A DNA stretch of 10,690 bases, from the NCBI GenBank assembly GCA_013205155.1, contig JABMMT010000060.1:1-10690 (forward strand). The letters run 5' to 3'. A program made the translations under genes and the position numbers. Position 1 is the first letter of the stretch; the number at the start of each line of letters is the position of its first letter. This stretch comes from Betaproteobacteria bacterium. Lineage in GTDB: Bacteria > Pseudomonadota > Gammaproteobacteria > Burkholderiales > Burkholderiaceae. Below the pieces are notes generated by a model. It ran no database searches, was not told the origin of the DNA, and worked only from the letters and a program-made list of their open reading frames with translations. Of this stretch, positions 1 to 7,292 are shown piece after piece.

Positions 1-2219
1 AGGCAGAACAAGACATCACCGTGAGAACCTCGCTCCTTGAATCCCGCTTAATCTGCGGCAATAGGCAGCTCTTTAAAGAATTTGCAAAGATTTTTGAATC
101 GTCCTTGGACCCTAAGTCTTTTTTTCAAGCAAAACAAGCCGAACAAATTCAACGTCATTACAAATATCAAGATACTCCCTACGCTCTTGAACCTAATTGC
201 AAAGAAAGTCCAGGAGGTCTGCGCGATTTGCAATTCATTTTATGGGTAAGTAAGGCTGCCCTACTGGGTAATACCTTTAAAGATTTAAATCAAGCTGGCC
301 TAGTAACTTATCGTGAATTAACTGAACTCAATCGCAATCAACGTTTTTTAGAAACCTTACGCGCTAATTTGCATTTATTAGCGGGACGCAGGCAAGATGT
401 GCTGGCATTTGACTTACAAGCAGCACTTGCAGCTTCGATGGGCATTGAAATAGATAACCCCCGCCTAGCTAGCGAAGCGATTATGCGTCGCTACTATTGG
501 GCGGCTAAAGCAGTGACTCAGTTAAATGATGTCCTACTTCAAAATATTGAAGCTTTACTATTTCCCCAAGAATCAAAAACTACTCACCCCATTCCCGGTG
601 AAGGTAATGAATTCTTTTTTGAAAGACAGGGTGTGCTGGACATCACTGATCCACAGCTCTATCAAAAACATCCCGAGCAAATACTGCGAACATTTTTAGT
701 TTTTGCAAAAACATCTAATGTAAAGAGTCTTTCTGCCACTATTTTTAGAGCCCTTTATAACGCCCGCCAAAAAATGGATAGCAAGTGGCGCGCTAATCCC
801 TTGAATCGCGCTCTCTTTATCGAGATTCTTCAGCAACCCGATGGTGTCAGCCGTGCATTTCAGCTGATGAATCGCAGTAGCGTTCTAGGACGCTATTTAC
901 CTGTCTTCAGAAAAATTGTTGGGCAGATGCAGCATGACTTATTTCATGTGTATACGGTCGATCAACATATCTTGATGGTGTTACGCAATGTGCGTCGCTT
1001 CATGATAGTTGAGCATACTCATGAATTTCCGTACTGTAGCAGCTTGATTGCCCATTTTGAGAAGCCATGGCTACTAGTGATTGCGGCTCTCTTCCATGAT
1101 ATTGCCAAAGGACGTGGTGGTGATCACTCCCAATTAGGTAAAGCAGATATGCGAAAGTTTGCTAAAGAACATGGTTTAGATAAAAAAGATACTGAACTAT
1201 TAGTATGGCTAGTTGCAGAGCATCTTAATATGAGCCAGACTGCCCAGAAACAAGATATTAGTGACCCAGATGTGGTGAAAGCCTTTGCCAAAAAGGTAGG
1301 TGATGAACGCCACCTTACTGCGCTCTACTTATTAACTGTGGCCGACGTACGAGGTACAAGCCCTAAGGTATGGAACGCCTGGAAAGGCAAACTCCTAGAG
1401 GACCTCTATCGCGCCACACTCAGAGTCTTGGGTGGAGCCAAACCCGATGCCTCTTCAGAGCTGGCACAGCACCAAGAAGAGTCTCGGACTAAATTACGTT
1501 TATATGGCATTCAGGATGATGCTTATGAGAATCTCTGGAAGCAACTTGATGTTGCCTTCTTCTTAAGACAGGATTCAGAGGATATTGCCTGGCTGACCCG
1601 ACACCTTTTTAACAAAGTGAATAGCGAACAGCCCATCGTCAGCGCGCGCCTCTCACCAATTGGCGAGGGACTTCAAGTGGCAGTGTATGTGAAAGACCAA
1701 GAAGATCTCTTTGCCAGAATCTGCGCCTACTTTGAAAGACATGGATTCTCAATTTGGGATGCTCGCATTCATACCACCCGTCATGGCTATGCCTTGGATA
1801 CCTTTCAAATCTCAGGTAGTAACTTAGTGGATGAAGGCGGAAGTTATCGTGACATTATTCAATTGGTCGAGTTTGAATTATCGGCAGCGTTGACAAATGC
1901 TGGGCCACTTCCTAACCCCAGTATGGGGCGTCTCTCCAGACAGTCCCGGACTTTTCCTATTCAACCACGAGTCCATATGGTCCCCGATGATCGTGGCAGA
2001 TATTACACACTGGCATTGTCAGCTAGCGACAGGACAGGTCTGCTCTATACGATCTCTAGAGTATTGGCCAAGCATCAGGTATCGATTCATACCGCACGAA
2101 TTAACACGCTGGGCGAACGAGTAGAAGATGTGCTGTTACTAGACGCAATGAACCTCAGTAAAAATCCTAAACTACAGATTCAACTTGAAACAGAGTTATT
2201 AGAGGTGTTGGGGGCGTAA
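1..2219 (+). CDS. glnD: PII uridylyltransferase / uridylyl-removing enzyme GlnD (5' end outside window)
   Basis: GlnD is the cytoplasmic nitrogen sensor that adds UMP to PII proteins when glutamine is low and removes it when glutamine is high. The reading frame is open to the left edge: codons before the GTG at 21 read AEQDIT and join VRTSLLESR, a conserved piece of the nucleotidyltransferase domain. GTG 21 is therefore internal, and roughly 130 N-terminal residues, including the catalytic GSxxR-type motif, lie outside. Numbering from GTG 21, EPNCKESPGGLRDLQ is at 57-71. The HD (uridylyl-removing) domain has HVYTVDQH at 309-316, HDIAKGRGGDHS at 359-370, H401 and D442. Two C-terminal ACT domains, which sense glutamine in this family, are at about 552-597 and 661-708. 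All visible motifs are intact and there is no frameshift. The next gene, gcl, is convergent, so glnD is the last gene of its unit here. Confidence 0.97.
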   Translation, partial: AEQDITVRTSLLESRLICGNRQLFKEFAKIFESSLDPKSFFQAKQAEQIQRHYKYQDTPYALEPNCKESPGGLRDLQFILWVSKAALLGNTFKDLNQAGLVTYRELTELNRNQRFLETLRANLHLLAGRRQDVLAFDLQAALAASMGIEIDNPRLASEAIMRRYYWAAKAVTQLNDVLLQNIEALLFPQESKTTHPIPGEGNEFFFERQGVLDITDPQLYQKHPEQILRTFLVFAKTSNVKSLSATIFRALYNARQKMDSKWRANPLNRALFIEILQQPDGVSRAFQLMNRSSVLGRYLPVFRKIVGQMQHDLFHVYTVDQHILMVLRNVRRFMIVEHTHEFPYCSSLIAHFEKPWLLVIAALFHDIAKGRGGDHSQLGKADMRKFAKEHGLDKKDTELLVWLVAEHLNMSQTAQKQDISDPDVVKAFAKKVGDERHLTALYLLTVADVRGTSPKVWNAWKGKLLEDLYRATLRVLGGAKPDASSELAQHQEESRTKLRLYGIQDDAYENLWKQLDVAFFLRQDSEDIAWLTRHLFNKVNSEQPIVSARLSPIGEGLQVAVYVKDQEDLFARICAYFERHGFSIWDARIHTTRHGYALDTFQISGSNLVDEGGSYRDIIQLVEFELSAALTNAGPLPNPSMGRLSRQSRTFPIQPRVHMVPDDRGRYYTLALSASDRTGLLYTISRVLAKHQVSIHTARINTLGERVEDVLLLDAMNLSKNPKLQIQLETELLEVLGA

Positions 2220-2235
2220 TTACCCACCAAAAGAA

Positions 2236-2261
2236 AGAGCCCAGGTTTTAATCTGGGCTCT
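2236..2261 (-). terminator. Intrinsic terminator of gcl, in the gcl/glnD convergent gap
   Basis: A perfect 9-bp inverted repeat, AGAGCCCAG (2236-2244) and CTGGGCTCT (2253-2261), encloses an 8-nt loop. Read on the minus strand, the hairpin is followed at once by TTCTTTTGG, a U-rich tail, and it lies 23 nt past the gcl stop, so it fits as the gcl terminator. On the plus strand it lies 16 nt after the glnD stop, but GCTAGAGC follows instead of a T-tract, so termination of glnD here would be weaker. The rest of the 65-bp gap holds nothing else I can identify. Confidence 0.8.
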
Positions 2262-2284
2262 GCTAGAGCAAACTACATGAATGT

Positions 2285-4075
2285 TTAGTCTAAGAGGCCT
2301 GCCATTTGTAGACCTTCACGACCGGCTGGATGACGACAATCAATTTCTTCAAACTCATTGATATTGTCAATCTCCGTACCCATCGCAATATTAGTAACCT
2401 TCTCTAAGATCACCTCTACTACTACCGGCACCATGAAGTGTTTAGCCATCTTTTGTGCTTCAACTAAAGTAGCATTAATCTTGGCAGGATCTGTCACGCG
2501 CAGTAATTTACAACCTAAACCTTCAACTACTCTGCCATGATCAACGCCATAGCCCTTGAGGGTTGTATCGTCCACATTAATATTATCAAAGGCTAACTGT
2601 ACGCAGTAGTCCATCTCAAAACCGCGTTGTGCCTGACGAATTAAGCCAAGATAGCTGTTGTTCACCAAAACCATCACTAATGGCAATTTAAATTGTGCAC
2701 CCACAGCCAACTCTTCAATTAAGAATTGGAAATCATAATCGCCCGCTAAACCCACGACAGTTCGAGTAGGATCAGCAGCTAGTACACCCAAAGCAGCTGG
2801 AATAGTCCAGCCTAATGGTCCAGCTTGTCCACAATTAATCCATTGACGATCGCCATAAACATGCAAGAACTGCGCACCAGCAATTTGCGATAAACCAATG
2901 GTTGAGACATAAACAGTATCGCGACCAAATGCAGTATTCATTTCCTGATAAACACGTTGTGGCTTCACTGGAACATTGTCATAATCAGTCTTACGCAACA
3001 TGAGTTTCTTACGCTCTTGGCAACGACCTACCCAATCTGCGTAATTATTCAACTTGCCTTTTGCCTTCCATTCTTTTGCAACTTGAACAAATAACTCAAG
3101 AGCTGCTTTGGCGTCTGAAACAATGCCATAGTCGGGAGTAAAAACTCGACCAATCTGCGTAGGCTCAACATCAACGTGAATAAACTTACGGCCTTTGGTA
3201 TAAACCTCAACTGAGCCAGTATGACGATTAGCCCAACGATTACCAATCCCTAATACAAAATCGCTTGCTAACATAGTCGCATTGCCATAGCGATGTGCGG
3301 TTTGTAATCCGACCATACCTGCCATTAAGGGATGATCATCTGGAATAGATCCCCAGCCCATTAAAGTTGGGATTACTGGAATACCCATCAGCTCGGCAAA
3401 CTCTACCAATAGCTTGGATGCATCTGCATTAATCACTCCGCCGCCAGCCACAATCAAGGGCTTCTCAGCGGTCATTAACATTTCTATTGCTTTTTCGATT
3501 TGCTTACGGCTTGCTGTAGGTTTGTAAACCGCTAATGGCTCGTAAGTATCGATATCAAATTCAATTTCAGCCATCTGTACATCAATTGGCAAATCGATCA
3601 ACACTGGTCCTGGACGACCAGAGCGCATGATATGAAACGCCTGCTGAAATACACGTGGTACTAAACCTGGTTCACGAACCGTAACAGCCCACTTGGTGAC
3701 AGGCTTAGCAATACTCTCAATATCAACAGCCTGAAAATCTTCCTTATACAAACGTGCGCGTGGCGCTTGACCAGTAATACAAAGAATTGGAATGGAATCA
3801 GCGATAGCAGAATAGAGGCCAGTAATCATATCGGTACCTGCAGGGCCGGAGGTACCGATACAGACCCCAATATTGCCTGCCTTTGCACGTGTGTAGCCTT
3901 CGGCCATATGCGATGCACCCTCTACGTGACGCGCCAAAATATGGGTAATGGACTGACGTTCACGAAGTTGCGCATAGAGCGGATTAATTGCAGCACCAGG
4001 AACACCGAAAGCAGTAGTAATGCCCTCTTTCTCCATCACCAAAACTGCTGCCATTGCTGCCTTCATTTTTGCCAT
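2285..4075 (-). CDS. gcl: Glyoxylate carboligase (tartronate-semialdehyde synthase)
   Basis: Gcl joins two glyoxylates to tartronate semialdehyde plus CO2, using thiamine diphosphate (ThDP), Mg2+ and FAD. It feeds glycolate, glyoxylate or purine-breakdown carbon into glycerate. The 596-residue product resembles E. coli Gcl (593 aa) nearly throughout, from MAKMKAAMAAV through GITTAFGVPGAAINP to the C-terminal third. Val51, in ARHVEGASHMAEGY, sits where other ThDP enzymes have the activating glutamate; this valine is the hallmark of Gcl. The ThDP/Mg motif is GDYDFQF (about 445-451) to NN (472-473). The C-terminal tail (about 580-596) differs from E. coli. I chose the ATG at 4075 because it gives the family N-terminus and has a good Shine-Dalgarno sequence. 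A TTG at 4105 would add 10 unsupported residues. The LysR-type gene starts divergently 133 bp away, and no hyi, glxR or glycerate kinase gene is adjacent in this window. Confidence 0.97.
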   Translation of the reverse strand: MAKMKAAMAAVLVMEKEGITTAFGVPGAAINPLYAQLRERQSITHILARHVEGASHMAEGYTRAKAGNIGVCIGTSGPAGTDMITGLYSAIADSIPILCITGQAPRARLYKEDFQAVDIESIAKPVTKWAVTVREPGLVPRVFQQAFHIMRSGRPGPVLIDLPIDVQMAEIEFDIDTYEPLAVYKPTASRKQIEKAIEMLMTAEKPLIVAGGGVINADASKLLVEFAELMGIPVIPTLMGWGSIPDDHPLMAGMVGLQTAHRYGNATMLASDFVLGIGNRWANRHTGSVEVYTKGRKFIHVDVEPTQIGRVFTPDYGIVSDAKAALELFVQVAKEWKAKGKLNNYADWVGRCQERKKLMLRKTDYDNVPVKPQRVYQEMNTAFGRDTVYVSTIGLSQIAGAQFLHVYGDRQWINCGQAGPLGWTIPAALGVLAADPTRTVVGLAGDYDFQFLIEELAVGAQFKLPLVMVLVNNSYLGLIRQAQRGFEMDYCVQLAFDNINVDDTTLKGYGVDHGRVVEGLGCKLLRVTDPAKINATLVEAQKMAKHFMVPVVVEVILEKVTNIAMGTEIDNINEFEEIDCRHPAGREGLQMAGLLD

Positions 4076-4081
4076 GATTCG

Positions 4082-4087
4082 TCTCCC
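4082..4087 (-). promoter_or_regulatory. Ribosome binding site of gcl
   Basis: GGGAGA on the minus strand lies 6 nt before the ATG at 4075 (7 nt counting from the GGGAG core). It decides the start in favour of that ATG over the upstream in-frame TTG at 4105. Confidence 0.75.
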
Positions 4088-4154
4088 AATGTTGTTGTAG
4101 CGCAATGATCTTGAAATTTGGGCTTTTTGAGAAGATCAGCAAATCTATATCTAG

Positions 4155-4171
4155 TATTCCACCATGGAATA
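4155..4171. promoter_or_regulatory. Putative LysR-type operator between gcl and the LysR-type gene
   Basis: TATTCCA-CCA-TGGAATA is a perfect 7-bp inverted repeat with a 3-nt centre. Its core, TTCCACCATGGAA (4157-4169), fits the T-N11-A consensus bound by LysR-type regulators. It is centred 45 bp before the LysR-type start and 88 bp before the gcl start, the usual place for a site that both autoregulates and controls a divergent target. A weak -10-like TATAGA for gcl lies at 4144-4149 on the minus strand, which would put the palindrome across the gcl -35 region. I see no convincing -35 box for gcl and no clear promoter for the LysR-type gene. That this gene's product binds here is inferred. 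Confidence 0.65.
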
Positions 4172-4208
4172 GTGTAAAAATAGCCTATCAAAACCATTAA
4201 AAATCACA

Positions 4209-5132
4209 ATGGATCGCGTTCAAGGCATCTTTCTATTTGTACGAATTGTTGAAACAGGCTCATTTAGTAAGGCTGCTGAGGACCTAGGCATTACCCAGCC
4301 AACTGCCACTAAGTTTGTAGCTAGCCTGGAAAAACGTTTGGGCACCTTATTGCTGCATCGCAGCACACGTGGCGTCACAGCTACAGAAATCGGTAAGCTC
4401 TATTACGAAAAATGTAAGCTCATTTCTCAGGAAATTAATGAGGCTGATGATCTAGCCTCATTAATGCAATCTAAGGTTCGTGGCAAATTAACTATTAGCT
4501 CTTCTGTCGCTTTTGGGCGTCGCGTGCTAACGCCCTCCATCTTAAAATTCATGTCACATCATCCAGAGTTAGCAGTTGATTTAAGTATGGATGATCGCTA
4601 CATTAACTTAGTAGAACAAGGTGTTGATTTAGCCATTCGGATGAGAAATCTTCCAGACTCTTCTCTGGGCTCCCGGTTTATTGGTATGAATCCTTGGATA
4701 CTGGTTGCCAATCCCCATTATCTTCAGGAGCATCCAGCGCCTAAGGTACCCGAAGACATTAAAAAACATCGAGCTCTCATCTACACAACAGCACAAAGTG
4801 ATCATCGATGGAGTTTTACAAATCCTCAAAATCAAACTGAAATCGTTGAGGTCAAAGGACCATTTATTTCCAATAACCTCTCTTCCATTCTCGCAGCAGC
4901 AAGAGCGGGAATGGGCTTGGCAGCACTACCCTGCTATGTAGCCCACCAATCTATTCAAGATCAAGCTTTGCAAGCAGTGATGGAAGATTGGTTGCTACCA
5001 AGCCAAGAAATTCATGCAGTATTTTCATCGCCTAAACACGTGCCTACCAAAGTGATTCAATGCATTGATTGGTTACAAGGTCAATTCAAAGGAGAGTGGT
5101 GGAAAGGTCTTCCCTTGGAGAAAATTGAATAA
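4209..5132 (+). CDS. LysR-type transcriptional regulator, CrgA-like group, likely regulator of gcl
   Basis: This is a full-length LysR-family regulator of 307 residues. The N-terminal winged helix-turn-helix (about 1-60) shows the family pattern FVRIVETGSFSKAAEDLGIT, then QPTATKFVASLEKRLG and LLLHRSTRGVTATEIG. A linker helix leads to the periplasmic-binding-protein-like effector domain (about 90-296), beginning RGKLTISSSVAFGRRVLTP and containing DLAIRM, as in CrgA-like members. The ATG at 4209 gives the standard family N-terminus, but no Shine-Dalgarno sequence is visible (CCATTAAAAATCACA precedes it), so translation may be weak. The gene is divergent from gcl and shares the palindromic operator at 4155-4171. 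By the usual LysR arrangement it probably controls gcl, perhaps responding to glyoxylate or a related acid; the ligand cannot be read from the sequence. E. coli gcl is instead controlled by the IclR-type AllR. Confidence 0.93.
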   Translation: MDRVQGIFLFVRIVETGSFSKAAEDLGITQPTATKFVASLEKRLGTLLLHRSTRGVTATEIGKLYYEKCKLISQEINEADDLASLMQSKVRGKLTISSSVAFGRRVLTPSILKFMSHHPELAVDLSMDDRYINLVEQGVDLAIRMRNLPDSSLGSRFIGMNPWILVANPHYLQEHPAPKVPEDIKKHRALIYTTAQSDHRWSFTNPQNQTEIVEVKGPFISNNLSSILAAARAGMGLAALPCYVAHQSIQDQALQAVMEDWLLPSQEIHAVFSSPKHVPTKVIQCIDWLQGQFKGEWWKGLPLEKIE

Positions 5133-5136
5133 AAAA

Positions 5137-5155
5137 ATCCCCAATCGATGGGGAT
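5137..5155 (-). terminator. Intrinsic terminator of the smc-zipA-ligA transcript
   Basis: A 7-bp perfect stem, ATCCCCA (5137-5143) and TGGGGAT (5149-5155), has a 5-nt loop. On the minus strand it is followed directly by a run of seven T, a strong intrinsic terminator for transcripts arriving from ligA. On the plus strand it starts just past the LysR-type stop but is followed by CTTGG, not a T-tract. It lies 23 nt past the stop of the small ORF at 5179-5253 and 110 nt past the ligA stop. Confidence 0.8.
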
Positions 5156-5178
5156 CTTGGCAATGTAATAAGTTGTCA

Positions 5179-5253
5179 CTAATCACTCCATAGCTTACCT
5201 GCAGTAGCCCAATCTGCTGCTTTCATTGAGAATTGATCCAGTAATGTATTCAT
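5179..5253 (-). CDS. Possible 24-residue small protein downstream of ligA
   Basis: An ATG-started ORF of 24 codons ending in TAG lies between the ligA stop and the operon terminator. The product begins MNTLLDQFSM and ends AGKLWSD; it has two tryptophans and no recognisable domain. The ATG is 12 nt after the ligA stop. An AAGG Shine-Dalgarno-like sequence (5264-5267, minus strand), which overlaps the ligA stop, stands 10 nt before it. The short gap to ligA and the terminator 23 nt after its stop place it inside the transcript like a real last gene. An ORF this short can arise by chance, and I recognise no family. It could also be the remnant of a decayed longer gene or just the ligA 3' untranslated region. 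Confidence 0.35.
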   Translation of the reverse strand: MNTLLDQFSMKAADWATAGKLWSD

Positions 5254-5265
5254 CTAAAAACTACC

Positions 5266-7281
5266 TTACTTCAATAAATTCAGCATGGCCGCTTCATCAA
5301 TCACTGAAACGCCCAACTCCTCGGCTTTAATTAGCTTGCTACCTGCATCTGCACCTGCGACAACATAATCTGTCTTCTTAGAAACAGAACCAGCTACTTT
5401 GGCACCTGCTTTTTCTAAAAGATCCTTAGCCTCATCGCGTGTCATCGTTGGAAAAGTCCCCGTGAGGACAAAGGTCTTACCTACAACGGCTGCGCTAATT
5501 ATTTTTTCCTCAACAGCCAATTGCATACCAGATGCTAAGAGTTGCTCAATCACCTCGCGGTTATGAGCCTCTTGCATAAAACTGATAATCGAGTCCGCAA
5601 CCACTGGACCAACATCTTTAACAGTCAATAAATCTTCAAGACTTGCATCCATCAATGCATGTGCTGATTGATAATGATTTGTTAAATCCTTTGCAGTGGT
5701 TTCACCAACATGACGAATACCTAATGCAAAGATAAATCTGGCTAAGGTAGTATTTCTGGACTGGTTAATTGCCTGTATGAGGTTATCGGCTGACTTATCC
5801 CCCATGCGATCTAAATTGGCTAATGCAGTAAAACCCAAGCGATATAAATCTGCAGGGGTTCTGACCAAGTGTTGATCAACCAGTTGATCAACAATCTTCT
5901 CACCCAGACCCTCAATATCTAAAGCCCTTCGATGCGCAAAATGAATCAAAGCTTGTTTACGCTGAGCGCCACAAAATAAGCCCCCACTACACCGTGCAAT
6001 AGATTCATCGGCCAAACGTTCAATATGTGAATCGCATACTGGACAATTGGTTGGCATGACAAATTCTGCAGTGTTGGTAGGCCTACGATCTTTAATGACT
6101 GAAACTACTTCTGGAATCACATCGCCTGCTCTGCGAACAGAAACCGTGTCACCAATACGTACATCCTTGCGTCTAACTTCATCTTCATTGTGTAAGGTGG
6201 CATTGGTCACTGTTACCCCACCGACTTCGACTGGTGCCAGTCTGGCTACTGGTGTTATCGCGCCTGTACGCCCCACCTGGACATCGATCCCCAATACTAT
6301 GGTGAGTGCCTCTTGGGCGGGATATTTATGGGCCAAGGCAAAACGAGGCGCCCTCGATACAAAACCTAATTTTGTCTGCTCGGCAAAAGAATTTACCTTA
6401 TAAACAACCCCATCGATGTCATAAGGCAAGGAATCTCTTTTGGCACCAATCTCCGTATAAAAGACCAGAATTTCAGCAACAGAATGCAGAACTCTGCGCT
6501 CTGTACAAACTGGCAATCCCAGGTCTGCATAGGCATTGAGTAATTCTTCATGGGTTTTAGGTAACCATGATTGGGGTTCTAAAGCCCCTAGACCATAAGC
6601 AAAAAAGGAGAGTGACCGTTTAGCAGTGATTTTTGAGTCTAGCTGTCGTAAGCTCCCAGCTGCAGCATTACGTGGGTTAGCAAATTCTTTTTCACCAAGA
6701 GTTGCTGCCTGCTGGTTCATTCTCTGAAAATCATTAAGGTACATAAAGACTTCACCACGAACCTCTAATACCTTAGGAATATTATTTCCAATTAACTTTA
6801 GTGGAATAGCGCGAATGGTTTTGATATTTGCTGTTACATCCTCACCGCTAGCACCATCACCACGAGTAGCAGCACGCACTAAAGAGCCATTCTCATATCG
6901 GAGAGAGATAGCCAATCCATCGAATTTTAATTCACCCGCATAAGTTACTTTTTCAATATGCAATGCTTCTCGGCATCGACGGTCAAAGGCGACAAGTTCA
7001 GCCTCTTCAAAGGCATTATTCAGAGAGAGCATCGGCACTTCATGTATTACTGAAGCAAACTCTTTTAAAGCAGCTCCGCCCACTCTTTGAGATAAAGACC
7101 CTGAAGTCACCCACTCAGGATGACTAGCTTCAATCTCTACAAGCTCACGATAGAGGCGATCGTATTCAATATCTGGTAATAAAGGGTTATCTAACACGTA
7201 GTAGGCATGCTCAAGACGAGCAAGTTCTGCCTGTAAATAGGCATAACGATCCGCTAAGTTGACCGGACTCTGAGACGACAA
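5266..7281 (-). CDS. ligA: NAD+-dependent DNA ligase LigA
   Basis: LigA seals nicks in DNA, joining Okazaki fragments and finishing repair, with NAD+ as the source of AMP. The 671-residue product is the same length as E. coli LigA, with all domains in order. The N-terminal Ia domain is about 1-70. In the adenylation domain the AMP-accepting lysine is K119 in GELKFDGLAISL, with RGEVF at 175-179, DIDGVVYKV at 288-296 and HKYPAQ at 318-323. An OB fold follows, then a four-cysteine zinc finger (C413, C416, C431, C437), a helix-hairpin-helix region (about 455-590) and a C-terminal BRCT domain (about 598-671). No key residue is missing. The start is TTG: no in-frame ATG lies nearby (next Met is M84), and AGGA at 7289-7292 stands 7 nt ahead. 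The gene follows zipA after 9 nt and is probably translationally coupled to it. Confidence 0.97.
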   Translation of the reverse strand: MSSQSPVNLADRYAYLQAELARLEHAYYVLDNPLLPDIEYDRLYRELVEIEASHPEWVTSGSLSQRVGGAALKEFASVIHEVPMLSLNNAFEEAELVAFDRRCREALHIEKVTYAGELKFDGLAISLRYENGSLVRAATRGDGASGEDVTANIKTIRAIPLKLIGNNIPKVLEVRGEVFMYLNDFQRMNQQAATLGEKEFANPRNAAAGSLRQLDSKITAKRSLSFFAYGLGALEPQSWLPKTHEELLNAYADLGLPVCTERRVLHSVAEILVFYTEIGAKRDSLPYDIDGVVYKVNSFAEQTKLGFVSRAPRFALAHKYPAQEALTIVLGIDVQVGRTGAITPVARLAPVEVGGVTVTNATLHNEDEVRRKDVRIGDTVSVRRAGDVIPEVVSVIKDRRPTNTAEFVMPTNCPVCDSHIERLADESIARCSGGLFCGAQRKQALIHFAHRRALDIEGLGEKIVDQLVDQHLVRTPADLYRLGFTALANLDRMGDKSADNLIQAINQSRNTTLARFIFALGIRHVGETTAKDLTNHYQSAHALMDASLEDLLTVKDVGPVVADSIISFMQEAHNREVIEQLLASGMQLAVEEKIISAAVVGKTFVLTGTFPTMTRDEAKDLLEKAGAKVAGSVSKKTDYVVAGADAGSKLIKAEELGVSVIDEAAMLNLLK

Positions 7282-7288
7282 GGTAATT

Positions 7289-7292
7289 TCCT
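7289..7292 (-). promoter_or_regulatory. Ribosome binding site of ligA overlapping the zipA stop
   Basis: AGGA on the minus strand shares bases with the zipA stop codon TAG (7291-7293) and lies 7 nt before the ligA TTG at 7281. It supports the TTG start and suggests that ribosomes ending zipA can reinitiate on ligA. Confidence 0.65.

Noticed and set aside
21..23. GTG as the start of glnD
   Set aside because: The frame is open upstream to the window edge and encodes conserved GlnD residues (AEQDIT before VRTSLLESR), so this is an internal valine codon of a gene cut by the window.
4076..4105. Longer gcl start at TTG 4105
   Set aside because: It adds 10 residues absent from E. coli Gcl and has no ribosome site, while the ATG at 4075 has GGGAGA in front and gives the family N-terminus MAKM.
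3767..4108. 113-codon plus-strand ORF opposite the gcl 5' end
   Set aside because: It lies wholly opposite a conserved gene, is rich in Cys, His and Thr as expected of an antisense frame, and matches no family I know.
6047..6539. Two plus-strand ORFs opposite ligA (118 and 77 codons)
   Set aside because: They lie opposite the conserved OB-fold and adenylation regions of ligA, have Ser/Thr-rich low-complexity products and no ribosome site of note.
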